Assembly (NCBI GenBank): GCA_040382055.1
Contig: JBEIGE010000026.1
Span: 1 to 41,466 of the forward strand
Origin: JBEIGE01 sp040382055
GTDB taxonomy: Bacteria; Pseudomonadota; Gammaproteobacteria; Burkholderiales; Burkholderiaceae_C
Direction: 5' to 3'
Length of the DNA: 41,466 bases
Shown here: positions 28,253 through 37,915 of the stretch, one piece after another
Numbering within the stretch: the first letter of the stretch is position 1
Layout: each line of letters begins with the position of its first letter
Notes under the pieces: model-generated
Databases searched by the model: none
What the model was told of the DNA's origin: nothing
What the model saw: only the letters and a program-made list of their open reading frames with translations
Translations under genes and position numbers: made by a program

Positions 28253-29377
28253 ATGGCTAAAAGAGATTATTACGAAACCCTGGGTGTTCCCAAGAATGCC
28301 TCAGAGGAAGAGATCAAAAAGGCTTATCGCAAGCTCGCGATGAAGCATCACCCCGACCGAAACCAGGGGGATGCCACCAAAGCGGCCGAAGAAAAGTTCA
28401 AGGAAGCCAAAGAAGCTTACGAAATGCTGTCCGACGCGCAAAAGCGCGCGGCTTATGACCAGCATGGCCACGCGGGTGTGGACCCCAATATGCGAGGCCC
28501 AGGTGACGGTATGGGCGGCGGCTTTGCAGAAGCATTTGGTGACATTTTCGGTGATATGTTCGGCCAGGGTCGAGGTCGTGGCGGACGCCAGGTGTACCGT
28601 GGCAACGACCTGAGTTATGCCATGGAAATCACCCTGGAAGAAGCCGCCTTTGGCAAGGACGCACAAATCCGCATTCCGAGCTGGGATAACTGCGAGGTCT
28701 GCAAAGGCACAGGAGCCAAGCCCGGAACCCAGGTCAAAACCTGCACCGGTTGCAATGGCTCGGGTTCGGTCCAGATGCGGCAGGGATTCTTCAGTGTTCA
28801 ACAAACTTGTCCCCAATGTCGTGGCAACGGCAAGGTCATTCCGGAGCCCTGTATTGCTTGCGCAGCCCAGGGCAAAGTCAAAAAACAGAAAACCCTGGAA
28901 GTGAAAATTCCAAGCGGAATTGATGATGGCATGCGTATCCGCAGCACAGGCAACGGCGAACCCGGCACCAATGGTGGCCCCGCCGGAGATCTGTACATCG
29001 AGATTCGCCTCAAGAAACACGACATTTTTGAGCGTGAGGGAGACGACCTGCATTGCTCGGTTCCGGTCAGCATGGTGACAGCCTCCTTAGGCGGTGAAAT
29101 TGATGTCCCGACGCTGGCTGGAAAAGCGGCTATCGATATTCCTGAAGGCACTCAAACCGGCAAACAGTTCCGACTGCGCGGAAAAGGCATCAAAGGTGTG
29201 CGCGCAAGCTACCCCGGTGACCTTTATTGCCACATCCTGGTGGAAACACCGATCAAGCTGACTGAACATCAGCGCAAGTTATTGCGCGAACTCGATGAGT
29301 CGCTGAAAAAAGGGGGTGCCAAGCATTCACCGACTGAAGACAGCTGGACTGATCGTCTCAAGAGCTTTTTCAGTTGA
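28253..29377 (+). CDS. dnaJ: Hsp40 co-chaperone DnaJ
   Basis: A 374-residue type I DnaJ. The J domain has the HPD motif at 33-35. A Gly/Phe-rich linker (GDGMGGGFAEAFGDIFGDMF) is followed by four zinc-finger repeats: CEVCKGTG, CTGCNGSG, CPQCRGNG and CIACAAQG. The fourth keeps both cysteines but lacks the first glycine of CxxCxGxG. Two C-terminal beta domains follow (DDLHCSVPVSMVTASLGGEI). It stimulates DnaK ATPase and delivers substrates. It is downstream of dnaK behind a hairpin. Confidence 0.98.
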   Translation: MAKRDYYETLGVPKNASEEEIKKAYRKLAMKHHPDRNQGDATKAAEEKFKEAKEAYEMLSDAQKRAAYDQHGHAGVDPNMRGPGDGMGGGFAEAFGDIFGDMFGQGRGRGGRQVYRGNDLSYAMEITLEEAAFGKDAQIRIPSWDNCEVCKGTGAKPGTQVKTCTGCNGSGSVQMRQGFFSVQQTCPQCRGNGKVIPEPCIACAAQGKVKKQKTLEVKIPSGIDDGMRIRSTGNGEPGTNGGPAGDLYIEIRLKKHDIFEREGDDLHCSVPVSMVTASLGGEIDVPTLAGKAAIDIPEGTQTGKQFRLRGKGIKGVRASYPGDLYCHILVETPIKLTEHQRKLLRELDESLKKGGAKHSPTEDSWTDRLKSFFS

Positions 29378-29519
29378 GCATCACGGATACTGTTTACCGC
29401 TAAACAACTCAGCCACACCGGTGACCCCTTCCTTCCCTTAAGAGACCGGCGAGCGGTCAAAGAAAGGCATGGATTCACGGTAAAGATGTTGCCACCTGCT
29501 AAATGTGACAATCCGGTTC

Positions 29520-30464
29520 ATGGCGGAATTTCTGACTGCGGCCTTTTATAAATTTGTAGATCTGCCTGACTGCGCAGACCTGCGGCAAGTCTTGCTCGAT
29601 ATCTGCCTTGCCCAGGAGGTCAAAGGCTTGATCATTCTGGCGCCTGAGGGCATTAACGGAACCATTGCGGGCCAGCCGGAAAATGTCCTTACAGTGCTTG
29701 ACTTTCTCAAGCGCGACCCACGTCTGGCCGATCTGTCTCACAAGCAATCACTGGCGCCGCGCCAGCCTTTCTACCGGATGAAGGTGCGACTCAAGCGCGA
29801 GATTGTCACGCTGGGTGTACACGACATTCATCCGCCAAGCATGGCTGGCGTCTACGTCAAACCGCAGGACTGGAACACGCTGCTGTCTGACCCTGATGTC
29901 GTGGTCATTGACACACGCAATGACTATGAAGTCGAGCTGGGGACTTTCAAGGGTGCCATCAACCCGAATATCCGCAGCTTTTCCGAACTGCCCGACTGGC
30001 TTGAAAAAGAACCTGCTTTGCAAAAAGCAGCATTGAAAAACACCAAGGTGGCCATGTTTTGCACTGGCGGCATACGCTGTGAAAAATCAACCGCCTTGTT
30101 GCGAGCCCGTGGGTTCTCAGAGGTCTACCACCTTGAAGGTGGCATCCTGAAATACCTGGAAACTGTGCCTGAGGACCAAAGCCTATGGCAAGGCGATTGT
30201 TTTGTATTTGACGAACGCGTCTCTGTGAGCCATGGCTTGATTGCGGGCACCCACGGCTTGTGTCGTGCATGCAGGCAACCCCTGGAAGACGGCGCAAGCC
30301 AGTCCCCTCTATATGAAGCGGGCGTGAGTTGCCCACGTTGCCACGCGATCACGAGTGACCAGCAGAAAAGCAGTGCCCGTGAGCGTCAACGTCAATGGCA
30401 ACTGGCCAAGTCGCGGCAGCAGAACCACATTGGGCAGGGCCCGGTTCAAGCTGCAAAAAACTGA
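29520..30464 (+). CDS. trhO: tRNA uridine(34) hydroxylase TrhO (rhodanese family)
   Basis: A 314-residue YceA/TrhO protein, which hydroxylates U34 of certain tRNAs in an O2-dependent, prephenate-independent way. The ATG at 29520 is preferred to a GTG five codons earlier. Seen: an N-terminal acylphosphatase-like domain (IILAPEGINGTIAGQPENV), then a rhodanese domain with VVIDTRNDYEVELG and the active loop MFCTGGIRCEKS holding C181 and C187. A C-terminal tail carries CxxC pairs (CRACRQPL, CPRCHA). Complete. Confidence 0.93.
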   Translation: MAEFLTAAFYKFVDLPDCADLRQVLLDICLAQEVKGLIILAPEGINGTIAGQPENVLTVLDFLKRDPRLADLSHKQSLAPRQPFYRMKVRLKREIVTLGVHDIHPPSMAGVYVKPQDWNTLLSDPDVVVIDTRNDYEVELGTFKGAINPNIRSFSELPDWLEKEPALQKAALKNTKVAMFCTGGIRCEKSTALLRARGFSEVYHLEGGILKYLETVPEDQSLWQGDCFVFDERVSVSHGLIAGTHGLCRACRQPLEDGASQSPLYEAGVSCPRCHAITSDQQKSSARERQRQWQLAKSRQQNHIGQGPVQAAKN

Positions 30465-30509
30465 CATTGCCTGGGACTTTTCCTGCTGAGTCGGGGATAC
30501 ACTGCCGGG

Positions 30510-32546
30510 ATGAAAATCGACCTGCGACTCACCGTTCACTATGGCCTGACTATTTTCCTCAGTGCCTTCCTGTTATTCCAAGTTCAGCCCTTGATCGGGA
30601 AGATGATATTGCCGTGGTTCGGTGGTTCAGCGGCAGTCTGGACAACCTGCATGCTGTTCTTCCAGCTGGTTCTTTTGCTGGGATATTTCTACTCTCACTG
30701 GGTGGTACGTCACCTGACACCTTCACGCCAAAGCCTGGTGCATGCCGGTCTGCTGTTGATCAGCTTGCTGCTCTTGCCCATATTGCCCAGCCAGGACTGG
30801 AAGCCAATGGGCGACGAAAACCCCACGCTGCGAATTTTGGGGCTACTGACAGTGTCTATAGGCTTGCCTTATTTTGTTCTGTCCACCACCGGGCCTTTGC
30901 TGCAAGCCTGGTTTGCACGGGAACGTTCCGGCCTGGTGCCCTACCGGCTGTTTGCACTGTCAAACTTTGGCTCCATGCTGGCCCTGCTGGCCTACCCGGT
31001 GGCGGTGGAGCCGGTTTTTCCAACCGTCTGGCAGTCCTACCTGTGGTCAGGGCTCTTTTTTCTATTTGTCGTGGCTTGCATCATGCTGGCGTGGCGCGGA
31101 CGCCGGGGTGAATCCCTGGCACCGCATGCACAAGAGACCGCTCAAGCCAGCGGCTGGCGCAGTCACCTGCTATGGGCTGCACTGGCGGCCTGTCCTTCAA
31201 TTCTCATGGTTGCTGACACCAGTTTCCTGACAACCAACATCGCGCCTATACCCATGATCTGGGTCGCTCCGCTGGCCCTTTACCTGCTGTCCTTCATTCT
31301 TAGCTATGAACGCCGTGGCTGGTACCCACGCAGGGTTTACCTACCCTTGTTTGTTGTCGCACTTGCAGCGTTGGCTTACCTGCCCACCCTGGGCATCAGT
31401 GAGCTTCCCATCGCGGTATCCATGACCATCAATCTGGCTGCTTTCTTTGTCTGCTGCATGGTCTGTCACGGGGAACTGGCCCGACTGCAGCCCCACGCCA
31501 GTCAACTCACGGGTTACTACCTGATGCTCTCGCTCGGAGGCGTGGCCGGTGGCTTTTTTGTCGGGATCATCGCCCCCTACTGGTTTAACAGCAACTATGA
31601 ACTGTCCATCGGCATAGTGCTGACCGGACTGGTTGCATCCATTGCGTTCATCACCTCATTACCCAAGGCCAGTTCCAAATGGCGACCACTGTGCATAACC
31701 TTGTCGCTCCTGGTGCTTGTGTCGCTGTCATGGCTGCGCATCGATGACCACCTGGAAGAAACGGCTGGCGCCGAACTGACACGTCGGAATTTTTACGGCA
31801 CCCTGCAGGTTTTCGAGAATACGGAACAGCATTACAGAACCATGCTTCATGGCCAGATCACGCACGGCAGGCAGTCCACTGCAAGTGACAGGCAAGATCT
31901 ACCCACCACCTACTACACGGCACAGAGCGGGGTTGGCAAAGCCTTGCTGATCAAGCAGCTGCAAGGCCCCCAACGCGTGGGTGTCATCGGTTTGGGGGTG
32001 GGCACACTGGTCAGTTACGGCCGTCCGGGTGACTATTTCCGTTTGTATGAAATCGATCCGCTGGTTGTCGAGGTGGCCCAAAAGCACTTCAGCTACCTGT
32101 CGCGCACTACTGCGGCTACAGAAATCGTCCTGGGTGACGCCAGACTGCAATTGGAGCGGGAAGCCAAGCAACAGTTTGACGTGCTCGTGGTCGATGCGTT
32201 CTCGGGTGACTCCGTACCCATTCATTTGTTGACACTTGAAGCCTTCTCGCATTACTTCAGGCACCTCAAGCCTGATGGCGTTCTGGCCGTCCACATTACC
32301 AACCGTTTTCTGGATATGCGCCCGGTCATCAAAACTGCAGCCGACCCCTTTGCGGCCGAGGTCAGGATTGTTGATACGCCAGGCAATCCCGAGAAATTGG
32401 TGTTGCGCTCACGCTGGGCACTGATCAGCAAAGACCGGCAGTTTTTCACGCCACTGAGTCTTGTCGATGCCTCTCGTACCGAGGCTCCGGCGAGCTTCCG
32501 GCCCTGGAGAGATGATTACAGCAGCATCCTCTCGGTGATCGAATGA
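30510..32546 (+). CDS. Membrane-fused spermidine-synthase-like protein
   Basis: A 678-residue protein with about a dozen hydrophobic segments in its first ~410 residues (for example YGLTIFLSAFLLFQVQPLIG, where QVQPLIGKMILPWFGG is a family signature) and a soluble methyltransferase-like domain at ~430-678. The latter has GVIGLGVGTLVSYG (SAM-type glycine loop), LYEIDPLVVEVA, VLGDARLQL and VVDAFSGDSVPIHLLT. This is the fused MFS/spermidine synthase type. Polyamine synthesis has not been shown for such fusions; a transported or membrane substrate is possible. It follows trhO by 45 bases. Confidence 0.85.
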   Translation: MKIDLRLTVHYGLTIFLSAFLLFQVQPLIGKMILPWFGGSAAVWTTCMLFFQLVLLLGYFYSHWVVRHLTPSRQSLVHAGLLLISLLLLPILPSQDWKPMGDENPTLRILGLLTVSIGLPYFVLSTTGPLLQAWFARERSGLVPYRLFALSNFGSMLALLAYPVAVEPVFPTVWQSYLWSGLFFLFVVACIMLAWRGRRGESLAPHAQETAQASGWRSHLLWAALAACPSILMVADTSFLTTNIAPIPMIWVAPLALYLLSFILSYERRGWYPRRVYLPLFVVALAALAYLPTLGISELPIAVSMTINLAAFFVCCMVCHGELARLQPHASQLTGYYLMLSLGGVAGGFFVGIIAPYWFNSNYELSIGIVLTGLVASIAFITSLPKASSKWRPLCITLSLLVLVSLSWLRIDDHLEETAGAELTRRNFYGTLQVFENTEQHYRTMLHGQITHGRQSTASDRQDLPTTYYTAQSGVGKALLIKQLQGPQRVGVIGLGVGTLVSYGRPGDYFRLYEIDPLVVEVAQKHFSYLSRTTAATEIVLGDARLQLEREAKQQFDVLVVDAFSGDSVPIHLLTLEAFSHYFRHLKPDGVLAVHITNRFLDMRPVIKTAADPFAAEVRIVDTPGNPEKLVLRSRWALISKDRQFFTPLSLVDASRTEAPASFRPWRDDYSSILSVIE

Positions 32547-32583
32547 GCTGCCTTTACGACTCTGGCCTATAAACAATCAAGGC

Positions 32584-33276
32584 GTGTCTCACCCTGTTCT
32601 TTATTCTTTTCGCCGCTGCCCGTATGCCATTCGGGCACGACTGGCCATTGAAACGAGTGGCATGGTGTGCGAGTTGCGTGAAATAGCCCTGAGAAATAAG
32701 CCAGCTGCGATGCTGGCGGCGTCCCCCAAGGGCACAGTACCGGTACTGGTACTGCCCCAGGGCGAGGTCATTGAAGAAAGTCTGGAGATCATGCGCTGGG
32801 CCTTGAATCAGCACGATCCCGAGCATTGGCTACCCGACACGCCAGACGCAAAGCAAGACACCCGTGCACTGATTGAACAGTGTGATGGACCTTTCAAATT
32901 CCATCTGGATCGCTACAAATACCCCAACCGCCATGGACTGGTAAACGGTCTTGCTGACCGTGAAAAAGCCGAGAAGTTTCTATACCTGCTCGACAGCCAA
33001 TTGGCAGCTGGCGGCTTTCTGTTGCGTCCAAGCAAAGAGAATATGGTCGCTCCTGGCCCGGGGTTTGCGGATATGGCGATTGCGCCGTTTGTCCGCCAGT
33101 TTGCCCATACCGATCCGCTGTGGTTTGCCAGTCAGCCCTGGCCCAGGCTCAAGGATTGGCTTGCAGCATTTGAGACCTCACTCCGGTTTCAGCAGATCAT
33201 GGAAAAGTATCCCGCGTGGGAAGCAGACGGTCAGAAAGTCCACTTATTCCCTCCCAAGCCCGGCCTTGCGGGCTAA
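32584..33276 (+). CDS. Glutathione S-transferase-like protein
   Basis: A 230-residue protein with a thioredoxin-like N-terminal domain, redox motif CPYA in FRRCPYAIRARLAIETSGM, cis-Pro region KGTVPVLVLPQG and EESLEIMRWAL, then an all-helical C-terminal domain (FADMAIAPFVRQFAHTDP). It starts with GTG at 32584; no ATG in frame lies nearby. The order and motifs fit GST/glutaredoxin-2-like proteins. Substrate unknown. Its 3' end is 9 bases from the convergent flavoprotein gene. Confidence 0.87.
   Translation: MSHPVLYSFRRCPYAIRARLAIETSGMVCELREIALRNKPAAMLAASPKGTVPVLVLPQGEVIEESLEIMRWALNQHDPEHWLPDTPDAKQDTRALIEQCDGPFKFHLDRYKYPNRHGLVNGLADREKAEKFLYLLDSQLAAGGFLLRPSKENMVAPGPGFADMAIAPFVRQFAHTDPLWFASQPWPRLKDWLAAFETSLRFQQIMEKYPAWEADGQKVHLFPPKPGLAG
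33257..33274. terminator. Hairpin between convergent genes
   Basis: A perfect AGCCCG-N6-CGGGCT stem-loop spans the last codons and stop of the GST-like gene, next to the stop of the convergent nitronate-monooxygenase-like gene. No T-run follows, so termination would be weak. Confidence 0.45.
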
Positions 33277-33285
33277 GCAGATTTC

Positions 33286-34251
33286 TCAGACCTGGCTTTG
33301 CACGATCAGCCGGGCTTTTGCGGCGGCATATTCCCGCTTGAGCTGGGCTACGTACTCAGCCGTGGACTGAATCTGCGTGACTGCACCAATGCCCTGACCA
33401 CAGCCCCAGATATCTTTCCAGGCTTTGGTCTTGTCGCCACCAAAATTCATCTTGCTTGGGTCACTTACCGGCAGGTTGTCGGGATCAAGACCCGCATTGC
33501 GAATGCTGGGCGCCAGGTAGTTGCCATGAACACCCGTGAACAGGTTGCTGTAAACAATGTCATCAGAATCGGCGTCAACAATGGCCTGCTTGTAGGCTTC
33601 TGCAGCACGGGCTTCGTGGGTCGCGATAAAGGCAGAGCCAATGTAAGCAAAGTCAGCCCCCATGGCTTGTGCCGCCAACACCGCACCCCCGGTAGAAATG
33701 GAGCCGCTAAGCGCCAAGGGGCCATCAAACCACTGACGAATTTCCTGAATCAAAGCAAAAGGGCTTTTTACACCTGCGTGCCCGCCAGCACCGGCCGCCA
33801 CCGCAATCAGGCCATCAGCGCCCTTTTCAATCGCCTTTCTGGCATGTTTGTTGTTGATGATGTCGTGCAAGACCACGCCGCCATAAGAGTGGGCGGCCTG
33901 GTTGATGTCTTCACGCGCACCCAGACTGGTAATGATGATCGGCACCTTGTATTTCACGCACATGGCCATGTCGTGCTCCAGACGGTCATTGCTTTTGTGA
34001 ACAATCTGGTTGATGGCAAATGGTGCTGCCGGGTTCTGCGGGTTGGCGGCGTTGTAAGCGGCCAGTGCTTCGGTGATTTCAATCAGCCACTCTTCCAGTT
34101 GCTCGGCAGGTCGGGCGTTGAGCGAGGGCATGGAGCCCACCACACCGGCAATACACTGGGCGATGACCAGCTTGGGATTGCTGATGATGAACAGGGGGGA
34201 TCCGATCACCGGAAAAGGCAGGTGATCAAGGGGCGCAGGAAGTTTGGACAT
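33286..34251 (-). CDS. NAD(P)H-dependent flavin oxidoreductase / nitronate monooxygenase-like
   Basis: A 321-residue FMN-binding TIM barrel of the nitronate monooxygenase family. Seen: FPVIGSPLFIISNPKLVIAQ, KYKVPIIITSLGAREDINQA, GADGLIAVAAGAGGHAG (phosphate/FMN loop), LSGSISTGGAVLAAQAMGAD and FAYIGSAFIATHEA. It is 10 bases after the acyl-CoA dehydrogenase gene, so it likely belongs to that operon. An enoyl-reductase-like or alkane-nitronate function cannot be told apart from sequence here. Confidence 0.9.
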   Translation of the reverse strand: MSKLPAPLDHLPFPVIGSPLFIISNPKLVIAQCIAGVVGSMPSLNARPAEQLEEWLIEITEALAAYNAANPQNPAAPFAINQIVHKSNDRLEHDMAMCVKYKVPIIITSLGAREDINQAAHSYGGVVLHDIINNKHARKAIEKGADGLIAVAAGAGGHAGVKSPFALIQEIRQWFDGPLALSGSISTGGAVLAAQAMGADFAYIGSAFIATHEARAAEAYKQAIVDADSDDIVYSNLFTGVHGNYLAPSIRNAGLDPDNLPVSDPSKMNFGGDKTKAWKDIWGCGQGIGAVTQIQSTAEYVAQLKREYAAAKARLIVQSQV

Positions 34252-34261
34252 GACTAACCTT

Positions 34262-36082
34262 TCAGAACGACTCTAATGCCAATGCAGTCACGCACTCGGC
34301 ACCTTCAACAATGCTGTCACGCACGCCTGGCACCTGACTCAGGATGTGGTCTGCATAAAAACGGGCTGTGGTGATTTTGGCCTGCATGAAAACCGGCTCA
34401 ATACCGGCTGCCAGTTGCTCCTGGGCGACCAGAAGTGCACGCGCCATTTGCCAGCCTGCCATCAGATTGCCCGCCAGCATCAAATAAGGCACGCTGCCGG
34501 CAAATACCGCATTGGGGCTGGCCTTGGTATTGCCCGCAACAAAATCGACCACATCGACAAAAGCCAGACGGGCAGCTTTCAAACGCCGCGCCATGACCGT
34601 GGCATCCGGTGTGCCGCTGGCGATGAGCGCCGATTCTGTGGACTCGATCTGCCTGGCAATGGCTTTGGCGGTTTGGCCGCCATCGCGCGCGGTTTTACGG
34701 CCTACCAGGTCATTGGCCTGGATGGCGGTTGTGCCTTCATAAATGGTCAGGATCTTGGCGTCGCGGTAATACTGGGCAGCACCGGTTTCCTCAATGAAAC
34801 CCATACCCCCATGAACCTGAACCCCCAGAGAAGTCACCAGCAGGCTCATCTCGGTGCTAAAGCCTTTGACCAAGGGAACCATGAACTCGTAGAAGGCCTG
34901 ATTTTCTTTGCGGAGCTCAGCATCCGGGTGGTGATGCGATGCGTCGTAGGCTGCGGCAGCAACCGAGGCCATGGCACGGCAGCCTTCGGTGTAGGCGCGC
35001 ATGGTCATGAGCATGCGCTTGACATCGGGGTGGTGAATGATGGCAGCACTGGCATTGATCGAGCCGTCTACCGGTCGGCTCTGAACCCGCTCACGCGCGT
35101 AAATGACTGCTTTCTGGTAAGCCCGCTCGGCAATCGCTACGCCCTGCAAGCCCACGGCAAAACGGGCGGCGTTCATCATGATGAACATGTACTCCAGCCC
35201 CCGATTTTCCTGACCGACCAGGAAACCCACGGCACCGGCTCCATTGCGGTCGGCGATGCTTGCCGCCAAGCCATCACCATACTGCAGCACAGCAGTCGGG
35301 CTGGCCTTGATGCCCATTTTGTGCTCGATGCTCACGCAGTGCACATCGTTGCGAGTACCCAGCGTGCCATCTGCATTCACCAAAAACTTGGGCACAACAA
35401 ACAGGCTGATGCCCTTGACCCCCTCGGGCGCCCCCTGCACGCGTGCCAGCACCAGATGCACGATGTTCTCGGCCATGTCGTGCTCACCATAGGTGATGTA
35501 GATTTTGGTGCCAAAAATCTTGTAAGTGCCGTCGGCAAGCGGCTCGGCACGGGTGCGAACCATGGCCAGATCAGAGCCGGCTTGCGGCTCGGTCAGGTTC
35601 ATGGTGCCAGTCCACTGACCACTGACCAGTTTTTCCAGGTAAGTGGCTTTCAGCTCGTCGCTGCCAGCCGTCAGCAGCGCCTCAATCGCCCCGTCACTGA
35701 GCAGTGGGCACAGCGCAAAACTCATGTTGGCGCTATTGCACATTTCTATGCAGGCCGCACCGATGGTTTTGGGCAGACCTTGCCCGCCAAAATCTGCCGG
35801 GTGCTGTAAACCTTGCCAGCCAGCTTGCGCAAACTGCTTGAACGCTTGCTTGAAACCTGGGGTGGTAGTGACCTCACCGCTTTTAAAACTCGAAGGGTTT
35901 TTATCGCCCTCCCAGTTCAGGGGGCTGAGCACCTCTTCATTGAACTTGGCGGCTTCTTCCAGTACCGCTTGAGCCGTCTCAAGACCGGCATCCTCAAACC
36001 CGGGGATCTTTGCAATCAGGTCAATCCGTGCCAGGTGTTCAATCGTGAACAACATGTCTTTCAACGGTGCCGAGTAACTCAT
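34262..36082 (-). CDS. Acyl-CoA dehydrogenase, long (DmdC-like) type
   Basis: A 606-residue flavoprotein with the extra C-terminal domain typical of the DmdC/long acyl-CoA dehydrogenase group. Seen: VLSPLNWEGDKNPSSFKSGE, GWQGLQHPADFGGQGLP, TGTMNLTEPQAGSDLAMVRT (FAD/substrate loop), KIFGTKIYITYGEHDMAENI, and VQVHGGMGFIEETGAAQYYR with E as the likely base. It introduces the alpha-beta double bond and passes electrons to ETF, whose genes lie just upstream (93 bases). Chain-length preference unknown. Confidence 0.93.
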   Translation of the reverse strand: MSYSAPLKDMLFTIEHLARIDLIAKIPGFEDAGLETAQAVLEEAAKFNEEVLSPLNWEGDKNPSSFKSGEVTTTPGFKQAFKQFAQAGWQGLQHPADFGGQGLPKTIGAACIEMCNSANMSFALCPLLSDGAIEALLTAGSDELKATYLEKLVSGQWTGTMNLTEPQAGSDLAMVRTRAEPLADGTYKIFGTKIYITYGEHDMAENIVHLVLARVQGAPEGVKGISLFVVPKFLVNADGTLGTRNDVHCVSIEHKMGIKASPTAVLQYGDGLAASIADRNGAGAVGFLVGQENRGLEYMFIMMNAARFAVGLQGVAIAERAYQKAVIYARERVQSRPVDGSINASAAIIHHPDVKRMLMTMRAYTEGCRAMASVAAAAYDASHHHPDAELRKENQAFYEFMVPLVKGFSTEMSLLVTSLGVQVHGGMGFIEETGAAQYYRDAKILTIYEGTTAIQANDLVGRKTARDGGQTAKAIARQIESTESALIASGTPDATVMARRLKAARLAFVDVVDFVAGNTKASPNAVFAGSVPYLMLAGNLMAGWQMARALLVAQEQLAAGIEPVFMQAKITTARFYADHILSQVPGVRDSIVEGAECVTALALESF

Positions 36083-36175
36083 GGAAAGTCTCCGTTAGTG
36101 CGATGTGAAATCAGAGAAAAGCAGCTTGCGTGCAACTGACAGAAGGCGCACCAGCCGGTGGCCTTTCATTCGGAA

Positions 36176-37108
36176 TCAAAGTGCTGCGATCAGCTCAGGA
36201 ACAGCGACAAACAAATCGGCCTCAAGCCCGTAATCGGCAACAGAAAAAATCGGTGCCTCAGGGTCCTTGTTGATGGCCACAATCACCTTGCTGTCCTTCA
36301 TGCCGGCAAGGTGCTGGATCGCCCCGCTGATGCCACACGCCACATAGAGTTGAGGTGCCACAATCTTGCCCGTTTGACCGACCTGCCAGTCATTGGGGGC
36401 ATAGCCCGCATCTACCGCAGCGCGGCTGGCACCCAGAGCGGCACCCAGCTTGTCGGCCAGCGGGGTCATGACTTCATTGAACTTCTCGCTTGAGCCCAGT
36501 GCGCGCCCGCCAGAGACGATGATCTTGGCGGCGGTGAGTTCCGGCCGGTCGTTTTTGGCGATTTCACTGCCCACAAACGTAGACTGTCCGCTTTCGGCGA
36601 CGCCAGACAGGGGCTCGACGCCAGCTGCACCGCCGCTTGATCCCGCGGGGTCAAAACCCGTGGTGCGAATCGTCATGACCTTGACCGCGTCAAGGCTTTG
36701 CACGGTGGCAATTGCATTGCCCGCGTAGATGGGGCGCTCGAAGGTATCGGAACTGATGACCTTGGTGACGTCAGAGATCTGTGCGACATCAAGCAAGGCG
36801 GCAACGCGCGGCGCAATGTTCTTGCCCGATGCTGTTGCAGGAAACAGGATATGGCTGTAGCTGGCAGCGACAGCCAGCACCTGCGCTGCAACGTTTTCAG
36901 CAAGACCATGTGCAAACGCCGCATGATCGGCGTGCAAAACCTTGGCCACACCCGCAACCTGAGCCGCTGCCGCTGCCGCTGGCGCAGCATTGCTGCCCGC
37001 TACCAGCACATGCACTTCAGTTCCGCATTGAAGCGCGGCGGTAACCGTGTTGAGGGTCGCACCCTTGAGGGTGGCATTGTCGTGTTCGGCGATGACGAGG
37101 ATGGACAT
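36176..37108 (-). CDS. etfA: Electron transfer flavoprotein alpha subunit
   Basis: A 310-residue FAD-binding ETF subunit. Seen: N-terminal ILVIAEHDNATLKGATLNTV, HILFPATASGKNIAPRVAAL, and the conserved C-terminal FAD site VSGGRALGSSEKF, then GASRAAVDAGYAPNDWQVGQTG and PQLYVACGISGAIQHLAGM. With EtfB it takes electrons from acyl-CoA dehydrogenases to ETF-quinone oxidoreductase. Its start overlaps the etfB stop by one base (TAATG). Confidence 0.97.
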   Translation of the reverse strand: MSILVIAEHDNATLKGATLNTVTAALQCGTEVHVLVAGSNAAPAAAAAAQVAGVAKVLHADHAAFAHGLAENVAAQVLAVAASYSHILFPATASGKNIAPRVAALLDVAQISDVTKVISSDTFERPIYAGNAIATVQSLDAVKVMTIRTTGFDPAGSSGGAAGVEPLSGVAESGQSTFVGSEIAKNDRPELTAAKIIVSGGRALGSSEKFNEVMTPLADKLGAALGASRAAVDAGYAPNDWQVGQTGKIVAPQLYVACGISGAIQHLAGMKDSKVIVAINKDPEAPIFSVADYGLEADLFVAVPELIAAL

Positions 37109-37857
37109 TAGATAACCTTTGCTTCGTTCTTGAGTTTGGCAACCAGCGTGAGGACATCGGGAACTTTGATGCCGGCACTGCGCTTGGGCGGTTCGTTGAC
37201 CTTGAGAGTCGTAATGCGGGGCGTGACATCCACACCCAAATCCTCAGGCTTGAAGGTATCGAGCTGCTTTTTCTTGGCCTTCATGATGTTGGGCAGCGTG
37301 ACATAGCGTGGCTCATTCAGGCGCAAATCTGTGGTGATGACCGCTGGCAGTGTCACGGCAATGGTTTCAAGGCCACCGTCAACCTCGCGCGTGACTAACG
37401 CTTTGCCATCTGCAACTTCGACTTTGGATGCAAAGGTGGCCTGTGGCAGACCACACAATGCGGCAAGCATCTGACCGGTCTGGTTGCAATCGTCGTCAAT
37501 GGCTTGCTTGCCCAGAATGATCAAACCGGGCTGCTCCTTGTCCACCAGGGCCTTGAGGAGCTTGGCCACTGCCAAAGGCTGCAACTCTTGGGCTGTTTCG
37601 ACCAGAATGGCACGGTCTGCGCCTATGGCCATGGCCGTGCGCAAGGTTTCCTGGCATTGGGCAACACCGCAAGACACGGCGATCACTTCGGTGACCACGC
37701 CCTTTTCTTTCAGCCGGACGGCCTCCTCGACGGCAATCTCGTCAAAGGGATTCATGCTCATTTTGACGTTGGCAATGTCGACACCCGTGTTGTCGGACTT
37801 GACCCGAACCTTCACGTTGTAGTCCACCACGCGTTTGACGGGAACGAGAACTTTCAT
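37108..37857 (-). CDS. etfB: Electron transfer flavoprotein beta subunit
   Basis: A 249-residue AMP-binding ETF subunit. Seen: MKVLVPVKRVVDYNVKVRVK, NPFDEIAVEEAVRLKEKG, AKLLKALVDKEQPGLIILGK and the beta signature VEVADGKALVTREVDGGLET, then LPAVITTDLRLNEPRYVTLP. First gene of the etfBA-acyl-CoA dehydrogenase-flavoprotein unit, with a terminator just upstream that isolates it from the mscS gene. Confidence 0.97.
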   Translation of the reverse strand: MKVLVPVKRVVDYNVKVRVKSDNTGVDIANVKMSMNPFDEIAVEEAVRLKEKGVVTEVIAVSCGVAQCQETLRTAMAIGADRAILVETAQELQPLAVAKLLKALVDKEQPGLIILGKQAIDDDCNQTGQMLAALCGLPQATFASKVEVADGKALVTREVDGGLETIAVTLPAVITTDLRLNEPRYVTLPNIMKAKKKQLDTFKPEDLGVDVTPRITTLKVNEPPKRSAGIKVPDVLTLVAKLKNEAKVI

Positions 37858-37877
37858 TCAAACAACTCCTGCATGTT

Positions 37878-37902
37878 AAAAATAGTACGACCGTGCTTTT
37901 TA
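37878..37902 (-). terminator. Terminator after the MscS-like gene
   Basis: On the minus strand a stem AGCAC-GGTC-GTACT (one G:U pair) is flanked by an A-run before and ATTTTT after, 14 bases downstream of the mscS stop and before the etfB start. The A/T tails are symmetric enough to work on both strands. Confidence 0.6.
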
Positions 37903-37915
37903 ATTATAGCCAGCT

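Noticed and set aside
34346..35809. A 487-codon plus-strand frame opposite the acyl-CoA dehydrogenase
   Set aside because: The dehydrogenase on the minus strand is complete; the plus frame shows no domain.
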